Source: Kappaphycus alvarezii (lineage: Eukaryota > Rhodophyta > Florideophyceae > Gigartinales > Solieriaceae). From it: a stretch of DNA of 64,000 nucleotides. Location: NCBI GenBank assembly GCA_002205965.3, contig NADL03000462.1, positions 1,249,001-1,313,000 on the forward strand, given 5' to 3'. Below, piece by piece: positions 1-12,964 of this stretch (position 1 is the stretch's first letter; each line of letters opens with the position of its first letter). The position numbers and the translations under genes are program-made. The notes under the pieces were generated by a model that made no database searches, had not been told where the DNA came from, and saw only the letters and a list, made by a program, of their open reading frames with translations.

Positions 1-2618
1 TGCCAGATAAACTGCTCTATTTTATCTTCTAGCATTTAATAATACGTCCAAATAATAAATTTTTAATATCCTCAGACTGGCGGAGACAAAGAGACGATTT
101 AGGCCCAGTATTTCCAAAATTACTCATGCAAACTTCATAGGACTATATTTCGACCTTTAATCATCAGAAATTTGATCATTGGAATTCATTCAAACCTTTT
201 TTACTAGTGTTTTAGGGTGTTTAGCTTCTACATCAGCTATTTGCTGTCTAAGCAGAAATTTTTAAAAGAAGATCTGCCAAATTAATGTTAATGTTTCTCT
301 ATCTGTACTGTATTGTTTTTTTATATTCCAACTGGAAGGGATACTTGTCGAGAATGCGAAGTCCGTTGTTATTGAGAATCAGGTACTGATTTCCGAGAAC
401 GAAATGTGGTACGCAACATTTTTGCACCTATAAGATGTAAGTTCATTTCAAGTACGATTATAGTCTGCACTTCTTCGATCTTGTTTACTTTTCGAAGCTC
501 TGTTTTGGAAAATCACCGAGCTGTTTTGGGTGGCGCATTAGGCTTTAAGATGTAATTGATAAGCAAAAGCTTCGATTGAAATACTGCAAATCATAAGTTC
601 AACTTCGAATGTGCTTTTACTATAAATACAACTGGAATAATTGAACAGAAAAATATGTTATTTTTCTGTTATATTTGATGACCACTTCGTAGACAACTAT
701 CCAAGTAACAGCTCTTTACTTTAATAGTGCATAGAAGCTCATACTGTCGAAGCCACCGGGTTTTAATTCTAATTAAGATAACAATAACTATAACTGCTGG
801 AAGTATATCAGAAGCTTAAATAACATATTTCATTTCATTGGGTGTTATGTAAAACCTAGAACGAAAAAACAGAATCACCGAAACGATAGTATGAAAAGAG
901 GATTTAAAAAGGTTAAAGTCTTTCAGTAGGAAAGCGGTTACCTGGCGTTAGTAGAGGTATTTATGACCCCACGATTAATTTTGAAATATTTGGCTTGTTA
1001 TATATTCCGCAATCAGTTCTCCAGGGTATGCAAAGAAAACTTTGCAGCACCAAGCTATAATGAAACGTGTATCCCTTTACAAATTTTTATCCAGTAGCTG
1101 CAGATTTATTCTCGTTAGTTATACTGTTGTTCTAAAATGTAAATAGTTCCTTCCGGAACTACTGTTCTTCAATTTTTCCAAAAAGTTTCCAAATTCTTAG
1201 TTTACATAAATTTTGAGCTATTAAACTTCAGAGTTATTGAAAAAAAATTCAATTCGTTTCACTAATTTACTTGCATGAGAGATATACATAACTTTCTTAG
1301 TCCCAATCTGTGCTCTGAACTATATTTTGGAGATATGAAGTCCGCCACAGGACTGAAAATATCAGGGGTATGTTGGATATTGCGGCATTCGACGGGGTGT
1401 TGTTCTATCCAAAAGGAGAAAGGTGTTACCGAATTCAGTTTTAATGCAAAAACCAGCCATGTCGTACTACGAAATCTCGCTGCAGAATTTTGCTGCCCCT
1501 CTGGAAGAGAGGGCAGGTAGCATATCTGAATATTTCAGGATAAAGCTCGGGATCTTTCGATAACACCAGTACTTAGCCCCTCATCTTTTCTTTCGATACG
1601 CGCGAAGATGCTTTCAGTAAGTTTATTTTCCAAACTATAGGATTATATAAAGCTTACATTTTGGAAGGTTCTTATCAAATATATATCGGCAGGAAACTCG
1701 GGAATGGATTTATACAGAATGGAGATGACTTTATTATTCAAGAAAAAGTCACATAACTGACACAGGGGTTACTACAAATGAAAAGCACGTAATGTCCTGA
1801 ATTGATTTTTCACAATGCAAGTGCTATGTATTCACATGTAGAAGCGTAATGGGAAACGAATCGGAGATTAGACAACTAACGGATTTTGTTCAATACGGTT
1901 CAATTATACAGTTAGTAGCAGATTGGATAAAGAGAAAAGTGCACAATCATTACATAAAAAAAAGAATCGCGGCCTTATGTCAACAACTTTAGTTTTTATT
2001 TCTCTTGCTCCCTCACCGGAACTGTGGGATATGCGCATCCATGTTATTTGCCACAAACGAAAAATTATTTAGGAAACCTCTTTTCTTCTATATGGCTGAT
2101 TCGAGGATGCGTTCAGTGCGGTACCAGCAAGTTTCGGTCAGCGGCTCAAAATCACAAACGGCAAACGGAAAACAGGGTTCAATATTACCAGCTTCTAACA
2201 GTGCCAGATTGTAGTTAAGAATCCTGTATCTGTTCGTAAATGAGATACATAACTTGTGCCTAAATGTATAGTCGCTGAAGGATATGAAGCATTTTCGTTC
2301 GTTAAATAGTAAGGGAGAAACTTATATGACATGTGTAATTACAGATTACGCAATAAACTGCGACAACTTAATTATGTATTTTCGGGAAATATGGGTTTCT
2401 AGCGGTAGAAAGGGCTCATAGTTTATTTCTCACTCCAGTTTTTTAGTTAAACGCCATAAGGTTTGATTTATTATTTAAAGGGTGCTCCAAGCGGTTAATT
2501 TTGCTGCCATTAGTTTATTTTTCTGGCTACAAATCCTACATTGAGTTCAGGCGCTTTATTTTTGAAAATTGTAACCATAAATTCTCGCAGCTCTTGAAAT
2601 AGAAGCTTCCCGCCGAAA
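1..2618. other. AT-rich gene-free stretch
   Basis: No reading frame here exceeds about 80 codons and none shows a recognisable motif. Base composition is AT-rich with stop codons in every frame. I see no RNA gene and no clear tandem repeat. Confidence 0.6.
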
Positions 2619-3703
2619 ATGCGATATAAATTTTTCCAGTGGCCCCAACATTGACATCTTTTGAGAATACGAACTCCTTGGATCCATCAAAACAAAAGGA
2701 GTTTAAGCGATCAAGCTACTCTTTACTGTTATCACTGAATAACTACGTGATCGTAGATTAAATTAACTGATTAAGGTCTTTATTGTAGCAATATCGGCTA
2801 ATTAAATGGACTTTTGCAGTAATTTACGAGCTTTGTAGGCAATGAGAGCCCTTTCTCCAAGAGTAGGTCACCGTTATGCTTCCTCAAATGGTAACGAAAC
2901 CCTTAGGAACTTATCAAGGAGCAAATAGTATTAAAAAAGTCCTTCCGAGCAAATGAATAGCATTCAGAGATTTTAATAACCCAGCAGAAGTTAGTTACAG
3001 GTCGAAAATTGGGTGTCGGAACACTATATTTTGTTATATTTTCAGTAAACGTTGAGTATATCGTTCTTTAAGGCCGAAAATGGAGTGTTTCTCGATGTTC
3101 ATTTGGTGAATTACCACTTGAGATAATTCATATAAGTAAAACATCAGGTAAAATATTACTTTCTTGGTCAGCAAACATCTTTTTCTGGAATACTTCCCTG
3201 TATGAACGCCCAGGGTTCAGTATATTAGAAAAACCCGTCTTGTTGGCATTTCAAAAACTAAAATAGCAGCATTGCATCTCAATAATCTGCCCGCCAATTA
3301 TGAAGATTTATAGGAGGATCGCGGACTATATTGGATATTTTTGGCTCCAATATAATGTAGAAAACTGTTTGACGCGACTATGATTCTCTTAAAATAACAT
3401 GTTGATGTATGTACTGAATAATCCTGATAGTTTAATGAGTATCGTTCCCTTGTTTATATCGCTTCGAGGGTTGAATGCGCTTTTGATAGGAGGGCCGCAA
3501 GAACTTCTCATAAAGTTTTCCGTAAGGGGAACAGTTGAAGATAATGAAAGGTAGAAAATACATTAAAGCGTAAGTTTGTTTGCTTCTCAAGCGATACAAT
3601 GATACTAAACATTGTATCTAAAGGTTTACTCGGTTACGCAGTATCATATTCAATAACGTGTCCCTTTAATAACCTAAACAGCAACTGTGTCATCTACTTA
3701 GAA
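2619..3703 (+). repeat. Left arm of ~1.1-kb inverted repeat
   Basis: This 1085-bp segment is repeated in reverse complement at 11880-12964. Anchor words present in both (one as reverse complement) are ACTACGTGATCGTAGATTAA, GCAACTGTGTCATCTACTTA and AATTTTTCCAGTGGCCCC. By eye the arms differ at roughly 5% of positions, including single-base indels, so the duplication is not recent. Weaker similarity seems to run about 20 bp further inward. No target-site duplication is visible at the outer edges (CCGAAA versus CATTGA). No protein-coding frame is evident inside the arm. It could be a terminal inverted repeat of a decayed large DNA transposon, or two copies of one dispersed repeat in opposite orientation. 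Confidence 0.9.
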
Positions 3704-5169
3704 ATCATTACCAAAAATTTACGACTTCGTACACAGTGCATGTTGATACTGATTTATAAGGTTTACATAGAGACTTTGTGGATTTCATCGATTATGAATG
3801 GACTCTCATAATAGTTTTAATTTGATAAAGGTGGAGTGAAGGCGAATAAAAGATAGTGGTGCAGAATTAGCAAGTGATATAAATTCTTTTTGTAAGGAGA
3901 AATTCGTAATTTTAGTAAAGTATATCAATTCTTCTGCGACTAATTTGAGTCCGATGTAACTGACAATATACTTTCATGATATGGTGCATTTATTTACATT
4001 ATACTAAATTTTAGTGGTTCTCTTTAAATTATAGTACAATAAAGATTTTGGAATTGAACTTGATTTTTTTCGACTGCAATTATATCAGAATGACCGAACA
4101 TTTTCAATTATTCTACCTTCAGACTTGAATTCTGAAGTACCTTTGAATGCTATTTCGATCTTAAAAGTGGTAAAATGAATATTATGTGTGCTAACGTGTA
4201 GATATACATATATCGCCGTCATTTTTTGTGTTATATGATTAAACTATATGTAATAACCTTTCTTGTCGTTCTTGGTTTTAGTTTCACTGCTGAACATATT
4301 TAGGATAGATTTATGGAACTTCTGTCCAGTTTCTCAAGTACTGTACATAGTAAGGGCAAAGTTAAGCTATTGGGCAAAGTAAAGTACGGAAAGCATCAAA
4401 ATTGTCTGTTCTTTACTTCTTATCATCTACTTTGAATTGAATAATTTCGTAGATTTAGGAAACAAGGGACGAAAATGGGCTTTGTAGTAGTCTGAACTCC
4501 ATTAAATTCACTACTAAATAATTGATTCAGGAAAAGCGGAATTTTTTGTCCGATTGCGGCTCTCAATTGGACAGTGCAATCTCATCTAGAGACTACTCTT
4601 TTTTTAGCAGTGTGAGACCCAATAGCTTCTGTGGTAAGATGGTATAAAATATCATTACACCTCAAAATATTTAAAAGCGTTTTTATGTATTCCAAATATA
4701 GTATATCTCATGCATTTTATTCAAAATATATCAAAAATATACCGAGGGGCAAATTTAATCCATTTTACGTTTTTTGCAAAGTATAATAGTTTCAATTTCA
4801 AAGCAGATTCAACAGTAAAGTCCTTTTTGTCTAACAGAGGAATTGATTCTTCCCAAGAATGTTTAGGTGGTTCAATAAGACAACAACTATTACTGGTATA
4901 AATCAACTATTACCGAAGAAGAATCAAAAAAGTACTTTTTACTTCGATACAACAATAGATGATGGATTTTGGAACAATTAAATATCTACAATAAACAATT
5001 ACTTGTTTATATGATGCAAAGCTTTTGCTTATTGATTCGTTCAAATTAACGAAAAAGTGTATCAAATGCTATTTTCCGACAAAGATGTTCATCCTTCCTT
5101 AGTGCTTAGATCTGAAATGGAAATTTCAACATTAGCGATGGATGGAATAGATGAAAAACCACCCTAAAT
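3704..5169. other. AT-rich gene-free stretch inside the inverted-repeat span
   Basis: Only short unrecognisable frames occur. No structured repeat was seen. Confidence 0.5.
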
Positions 5170-5870
5170 AATTATGGTCGCCACTTAAGCGGAGAAAATC
5201 GCGCGCTCCATCATCTTCCGCAGATCGTTATCGGGAGGCCCCCAACCTGTATAGTCTCATCTCTACCGTGCCTCGAACCGTTTACTTCCCATCCCCTACC
5301 ACTCCAAAACATTTCCTTTTATCCTTGAGGTCATCATTTCATATAAATCGACCAAGCATCGAGGTTCTCTTCCGTCAAATATTATCTACATGGAATTCTG
5401 ACCTCGACAAACAAATTCATACCTCAAACGCTCCAGAGATTCCTGCACAACATAATGCTACAGTGCTCCGACTACACCTTCGTATCAGTGGTGTGATAAA
5501 CAAATAGGAACGCGATAATAGTTCTGTGGTAAGTTTTATGTCGCATATGCGTCGACATGTGGCTTTCTTTGGGTGCCAGCATGGATGAGACACCCTCTTC
5601 TATGAGTGATCTACAAGTACCTTGATCTTGGACTTTTTCTGAGCCTGATTCAGAAAAAATTGAAGGTTAACGACCATTTCAGCGAGGAAGGCAGGATAAA
5701 AGTCGCCGTAATCGATTACGAAGATATTGTCTTGGATCAGGCGGAAAAATTTGAGCAGATGCGAATGTGTTTCACGGATCAGAAAGAATACATCCTCACG
5801 AGTACTTTTACCAGGTAAAGCGACGGGAGGTTTAAGAAAAGCCCTGGTATCTTGTATTGCCGTTTAAAAT
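5170..5870 (+). other. GC-richer island with two small unidentified reading frames
   Basis: The composition changes abruptly: a C-rich stretch from about 5195 to 5330, then more balanced sequence to about 5830, inside an otherwise AT-rich desert. Two plus-strand frames lie in it. The one at 5268-5507 encodes about 79 residues without a motif. The one at 5606-5818 begins at a non-ATG codon and encodes a charged segment with the run VAVIDYEDIVLDQAEKFEQM, which looks like real coding sequence but matches no family I know. It may be an exon or gene fragment carried in by a repeat. I see no convincing splice framework linking the two frames. Confidence 0.3.
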
Positions 5871-6904
5871 AACCATTTTTGAAGTTATACTTTCTTCACA
5901 TGCTTGACATACAGCCACAATTATTGCTTCAAAAATTTGGTTAAATGGAACAAGGCATCTCATGCTTAAGTTCAGAATATTATTTAAGTCAATAGTTTGC
6001 AACTTGTAATAATCGCATAGTCTAGAGGGCAGTAAAATTTTTAATCGTTAAACAATTTTGAGTACTCAATTTGTTAGAACACGCAGTGATTATAGAGACG
6101 ATCTAAAATATTCAATTCGTTGTAATAAATCAGCCTTGCCACCGGAATCTTCCCCAATTCCGATCTAAGCTCACCGTTTCTCTCAAACCGTTCCAGCGTG
6201 CATTATAGAAGATGAGCAGATTAAGAAGACCTGGTGTCAAGTTTGAACAAATAATCTGTGATTCGACTAAGAAAGTGTGGATATATGCATTCACAGAAAA
6301 GTTAGGCTTCTATAATTTGGAATTATCTCTTATTCTCAGAAAGGTCGTTGTGCTACTTCAAAAAGAATTCAAATATGCTATTCTTGATAAACTTTTCTTG
6401 CGTCTATTCCTATATCTACTATACTGAAAGCAATAATAGGCCTCAAATATTTCAAATATGTATACAAATATGTAGAGGACGATTCAATGTTCCCATCGCG
6501 CTTGCTAGGAGCATTTATTCGTCTCCTTGGAGACATTTTGGGTCATGATGTGACAAAAAAATAATGCTGAGCTTCAAAGAGAACACCAGTCCACGCTGCT
6601 AAACGTACAAGAGAAAAGCAGAAAATGGTGTCCTTATAAGTATCTTCTACTGTCTGTATGTATACAAGTATTAATTCAAAGCCTTAAAGATGCGATATAC
6701 TGCAAAAGAATGCATTTTTATATTTATTTTACGGGAAGTCGATGTTACGCACATGGAATTTACTCAACCCATCTTGACTGAATGATTCTGTACCGAAAAG
6801 GTTGCATTACAACTTTTAGCATAAGATATATGCTTCCGAAGATTAATAATACTTTTTTTATAAACATTTGTAGTAAACATTTGTGATAATAAGTTTAACT
6901 TTTG
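5871..6904. other. AT-rich gene-free stretch
   Basis: No motif-bearing frame, RNA gene or tandem array was seen. Confidence 0.45.
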
Positions 6905-7290
6905 TTACGTCATTTGTAACTCTCTAACATATATTTCATTCCATGTTCATTTGACACTAAATACTCTATATTTGTTCGAATTTTTCGAAGTGCGCTATTT
7001 TAAAGTTTTCTTTATTCTTTAATTGGTCATTTTCGCACCTAATTTAGGTTGAAAATGTGAAATCGATCTAGAACTTCTCCTTTGTCGATTATTTGGCCCC
7101 ACTCTTATTTATATCTCTAACAGATATTTAATTTTTCGTTAATTTGACACGAAATCGATTTTTCGATTTTTTTATTTCTAACTACCTTACATTTTTCTTT
7201 ATTCTTTTTCTGGTCATTTCTGCACTAATTTTGTTCTGAACATGCGATTCAGGCTTCAAATTAGACTATCGCATATCTGACTCCAATTCG
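6905..7290 (+). repeat. Diverged tandem duplication, ~190-bp unit
   Basis: Two adjacent copies share ordered words: TCTCTAACA (about 6921 and 7113), ATTTGACAC followed by GAAAT or TAAAT, TTCTTTATTCTTT, and GGTCATTT followed by GCAC and TAATTT (about 7025 and 7212). The offset between matching words is 187-192 bp. The copies are strongly diverged and AT-rich. No coding potential was seen. Confidence 0.6.
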
Positions 7291-10200
7291 TTTGGCAGTA
7301 AGTAATTTAGCTACAAGCTTCACTAGGCTAGTCGAAAGTACAATTTTTTATGCTGAATTTGAAATTTTGTTCTATTGAGACATCGACCATTACCAGCATT
7401 ATAATAGCCCAATATCAAGCCATCAGGGTCTATCTAATGATATTTCACCACGACATTGAATATTTTCTAGCTTATATACATTTTATTTATAGCTCCTTTT
7501 AAGGTCTTTTCCTTACATATTCACGTCAGGTAAGATGGTAAGGGCCCACAGATAGCCCCCTCTTGGGAGCCTGAAACGTTTTACCGTGTAATATTCTGTT
7601 TTTGGAACCGCGTAGATCTACAATTCCACTGATTTCATGTAGTAGAAAATACAGGTCAAGTTTGGTTGTGACCTGGATATCAAATTTTTGGTAGTTCTTA
7701 GCGGTGAAGAAGTTTTCTGTTTCCCATTTTATATTTTTTGAAAAGTTTTCCTGGAAAGTTTGGACTTCAGTTTCATTATGCAGCACAGCTGTGAATCTGT
7801 TAAGTTACGTATATTTACTATCATTAGGTGTAATACATACAGTGAAAGTTATCCTTTTCTCTTTCTCATGTGATGAGTGCGCGTATTATACGATAGTAAT
7901 CTATTTCTGTAGAGCTGGTTAGGATGAAGCTTTGGAGTGGATATGTCATTTTTTATTTTTCCCTCATTTTTGGCCCCGTTTCACGATCCCTATTCGTACA
8001 TTTTCCTGTCCAATTTTGACTTCATTCGCAACCAAACGCACTAAAACCCACTATTATTTGATTCTCTCTGTTTATCGCAGCTCTGCCTGTTCAAAGTGTA
8101 TCATTTAATGCTCGGCGACATTTTGACGCTATTCTGACTGTTCTTGGACACTGAAATACGGAGAAGGTCTACATTTACAATATGTGATGCATTGATTAGG
8201 GAGGCGTCAACATATTTCTCTATCTCCGTCCGGGTTGCAGATTAATGCCACACCTTGACGTTAAATATATATCATGAGCTGAATGTCATAATCTACTTTT
8301 TTGTTTAACTTCACTATGATAAGATACAAAAATTATCTACCATTGACCGTTCATTACGATATAAATAGCTTCGTGTATTACCCTAGTAGCTAATCAGATT
8401 AATCCTACTATATCTTTATTCCAGTGGAAGCGTTTTTTATCGTCCAGTAGGATGACTAAACTCTACATTATCTTATCAATGGCGATCCATTATTTTTAAT
8501 GTGAAAAGCGCGAAAAAATATGCGAAACGGAAGGTTTTGGGCCCTATATTATAATATTTAGTGATAATTCAAGAAGCACACAAATTAGTTTATCGCGGAC
8601 AATTTATTCCGAAGAAATATACATAAAAATAACATTTATAACAATATTAATACCATTAATATTAATATTAATACTACTATTATTTTCTTGTTATTATTGG
8701 TCTCCGGCTTAATCTCATTTTAAATTTTTTAATCATTACAATTATAACTATTATCATTCCTTTTAATATTAGTATATTAGTAGTTAAGTAATATAAGTAG
8801 TAGTACTGTTATTATTATCCCTTTTTAACTTTTTTGGAGCTATCTGTTTTGTTATTTTCAATTAGTAACTCCGGAATTTGTCTTCGAGGTCCCGAATATG
8901 CACTATAAACTTATCTCTTAATGTGAATATACTTGTAAATCATAAACAAAATAAATTCCGTAAGTATGCAGTTGCGACTTTTTTTCCGTATCTTTTAACA
9001 AAAATAAATTGTATTTTACCTCGCTGGACCTTGTTTGATTTCTAAAATCCAACGAGCAGTAATACTTCATTTCTTTCTGTACCTTTTTCCCGGTTACTCC
9101 TAAGGTCAGTGCGAGTTTATGCAATTGAATGTGGGAGTAAAAGCATTTCTGCATGAAAATAGGATCATATTTTTGAATTTCAACTGCATAGTGAGTATTA
9201 CCGCTGTGCAACTTTTCTTGTTTAAAGTTGCTATCAGAGTCAACTGGGAGCTGGGGAGCTTTAGATTTTCACGTTTGTGCGCTCGCTGTCGTACCTCAGC
9301 CAGACTCGATCGTTAAAATCAGGTCACATAGTATCGCTTATATTGTGAGTAAGTAGCTCCCATTGGGTATTAGAACCATAGCAATAGGGGAGTAGAATTT
9401 CGTGGGATAGTGCCCTTGGATCATCTCTGTCATAAAAGGTCGTTTTGCTTGGGCTTAGGGACCCTTAGAAGGACACACTTTGCTGAAAAGAATTTCAATT
9501 GCATAAATTAGATGCAATATCAGCTTCAGTAACCGAATGAGGGAGATTTTCTGGCTTGCATTGGAGTGAGTCATCTATATTTCTTCTATTCTTTAGAAGA
9601 CTTTACTTTATAAATCGCGTGAAAAGACTTCTGTGTGATTTTAAAATCTAAGTCGCGCTCAGAAAAGCCTCGTAATTTGAAATGAACAACTCTAATGGAT
9701 CATTTTAAGCAGATTTAGCCTTCTATCAATCAAAGGTTCCGATTAGCGCAGAACTCTTAAAGCGCATGGTCACTCAAAAAAGAGGAACATACTCTTATTG
9801 ATGACCCATTCGTAGTCCTAATTTTCATGATGATATTGAAAGCATGACAACTTATCAATAAGTACATTATTCATTTTCATTTACATTTACATTTGTCTGT
9901 TCTGCACGTCTAGGCGCTGTAAATTGTTCATCTTAATGTACCTGGCTCGTCACATAGTTTTACTCTGCCAGTTTAGTCGTCGAATTCCCTGTAAAAAGAA
10001 AGGAATCAGAATCTAGTCGCAAATATGATCGTCTTCGACAACTGCCCGTCGCAGAGGACTCAATCCCACCTCCTGACTGACATTACTGTCCCTATTTAAT
10101 TTTTTATAGGCGTTTCATCTGATTTCCCTAAACTTCCTGGTCGTTATCAGGGAAAAAGTTTAGCAAAGGCATCAACAAGTACACTAGGTTCGCTTTGATG

Positions 10201-11879
10201 TTGATTTGTCTCGATAAGACAATTAAAAATGTGATGAAGATGTACAATACTACTAACACATGTCTAAAACTGCACCAGCTCTCTTAAGCCATGTTAACAA
10301 TGTTCAAGAACAACTAGAGCATAGAGCATTTGAAGAACTCATCTGTTCGTAAAATGTAGTGCCTTTGACCTTATCAATTCGTTCAAACTTCCAAAGAAAG
10401 TCTTCAAAATGAGTAAGATATACCATCACATCAAGTTATGAGTACCAAGAAGAAAGTTCACCAACGCGTTTCATTAATTAAAAGGTAGGAAGTGCACAGA
10501 GAATTTTTCAAATTCAACCAAAACTAAAATCGGAAATTTAAGTTCTGTTGGACAGCTCAAACTAATTGCTGAACAGAATGCGGACTAATTTTCCAGGGAC
10601 ATGAAACTTTTTGTGCGCCCTTCCTTTTTTAATAACGTGAGGCAAGACAGGACATTCACATAGATGGTCAGAATGAAGAGCGAAGAATGCTGAAAACTCT
10701 ACTTCTGAACAACTGCATGCAAGAGAGAAAAATGTCAGAAGCATTGATTGATTGACCAAAAAGATTGAACTATATGAGATATTTTCACCGCAATATCTAT
10801 TGCGGTTTCTATTCGATGTAAAGAGGGATTAGTTACCTCCCAAAAGCTTTTTAGGTTTTTCATAGGCACGAATACCTACTGCAAACATCAACGCCTTAAA
10901 GTAGTTTTTTACCAAAACATGAGAGCACTTGCAGCTGAAATGTTTACTGTCATCTATAACCGACGTTTTTGGTAAATAATATTCCAGTTTAGACAGCTTA
11001 TATCATCAGAATTGCGGAAACACCTCGAATAAGTCGAAAAACGGACAGTCGCATCAAATTATCTTGTACCACACTAATTCTCCTCGAAGTAGAGGTATGT
11101 AGCTCAATTTTTGAAGAATGTCGAAGGATAGTCATTTGGATTTGTTTCGATCATGATTGTATCCCTGGTATGGAGCTATCAATTTTCAAGGTGAAAATCT
11201 AATGAAGAATGAAACGTCAGAAATAAATACCTTGCATGAGCTGGAGGAAGGTATGGAGCAAGGTGCCCCACTCAGAAAATATATTGACGTAGAACTCCTA
11301 AATAAGAAACTTTTAAAGTGTGCTTCACACAATTCTTCCATGCCCTTTGAACTTTAAATATTCGCCCAAATCTCCTCTGGTATTGACAATGGCCAAAAAA
11401 TAATAGTTTTATTTCCCATTTCCGTAATTGGATATGAATGTTCAGACATATATAAGTGAGGAAAACCGCAAGCCCAGACCTCTGACAGATGGAACATTTC
11501 TCGTGGAATTATTAGGTCCATATATAAAGAAAGATAATGAAATCAACATTTCTCAAAACTACACATCCAGAATGCATGAGTAAAACTAGATTTTAAGACT
11601 TTAAAGTACTGAGAGTTCAAATTTTTGTAGATATTTGGTCATTAAAGTAGTGTATTGCACATTAGTTAACTTAAAGAGGTCTTCTCTGGAATCGTAAAAA
11701 GAAGTACACTTTTCTTCCCCTGAAGACTTATGGTCTTATTTGATGAAACATCTTTTGCTTTCCTAAACTGGTTCAATTTTTTTATCCATTACAACATGGT
11801 TAAAAATGTCTAATATTGGAAATAGAATGTGTTATGTGATATGTAAGCGATTCTTGGATCGTAAATTATTGATAGTGAA
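7291..11879. other. AT-rich gene-free stretch
   Basis: The interior of the inverted-repeat structure has only frames below 100 codons without motifs. It includes a low-complexity run of ATT/TAA words at about 8628-8815. If this were a transposon body its genes are gone or unrecognisable. Confidence 0.5.
8628..8815. repeat. ATT/TAA-rich low-complexity tract
   Basis: The sequence is dominated by imperfect TTA, AAT and ATT trinucleotide words, for example CATTAATATTAATATTAAT near 8653. It is simple-sequence DNA without a fixed long unit. Confidence 0.65.
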
Positions 11880-12964
11880 TTCTAAGTAGATGACACAGTT
11901 GCTGTTTAGGTTATTAAAGGGACACGTTATTGAATATGATACTGCGTAACCGAGTAAACCTTTAGATACAATGTTTAGTATCATTGTATCGCTTGAGAAG
12001 CAAACAAACTTACGCTTTAATGTATTTTCTACCTTTCATTATCTTCAACTGTTCCCCTTACGGAAAACTTTATGAGAAGTTCTTGCGTCCCTCCTATCAA
12101 AAGCGCATTCAACCCTCGAAGCGATATAAACAAGGGAACGATACTCATTAAACTATCAGGATTATTCAGTACATACATCAACATGTTATTCTAAGAGAAT
12201 CATAGTCGCGTCAAAAAGTTTTCTACATTATATTGGAGCCAAAAATGTCCAATACAGTCCGCGACTCTCCTAGAAATCTTTATAATTGGCGGGCAGATTA
12301 TTGAGATGCAATGCTGCTATTTTAGTTTTTGAAATGCCAACAAGACGGGTTTTTCTACTATACTGAACCCTTGGCGTTCATACAGGGAGGTAGTCCAGAA
12401 AAAGATGTTTGCTGACCAAGAAAGTAATATTTTTACCTGGTGTTTTCCTTATATGAATTATCTCAAGTGGTAATTCACCGAATGAACATCGAGAAAAACT
12501 CCATTTTCGGCCTTAAAGAACGATATACTCAACGTTTATTGAAAATATAACAAAATTTATTGTTCAAACACCCAATTTTTGCCTGTAACTAGCTTCTGCT
12601 GGGTTATTAAAATCTCTGAATGCTATTCGTTTGCTCGGAAGGACTTTTTAAATACTATTTGCTCCTTGGTAAGTTCCTAAGGGTTTCGTTACCATTTGAG
12701 GAAGCATAACGGTGACCTACTCTTGGAGAAAGGGCTCTCATTGCCTACAAAGCTCGTAAATTACTGCAAAAGTCCATTTAATTAGCCGATATTGCTACAA
12801 TAAAGACCTTAATCAGTTAATTTAATCTACGATCACGTAGTTATTCAGTGATAACAGTAAAGAGTAGCTTGATCGCTTAAACCCCTTTTGTTTTGATGGA
12901 TCCAAGGAGTTCGTATTCTCAAAAGATGTCAAGATTGGGGCCACTGGAAAAATTTATATCGCAT
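11880..12964 (-). repeat. Right arm of ~1.1-kb inverted repeat
   Basis: This is the reverse complement of 2619-3703. Both arms are 1085 bp with my boundaries, which implies few net indels. The distance between outer ends is 10.35 kb and the spacer is 8.2 kb. The sequence just inside this arm (about 11858-11879) retains partial similarity to 3704-3725, so the true repeat may be slightly longer. Confidence 0.9.

Noticed and set aside
9870..9900. CATTTAC short tandem words
   Set aside because: Fewer than four units, too short to call a repeat array.
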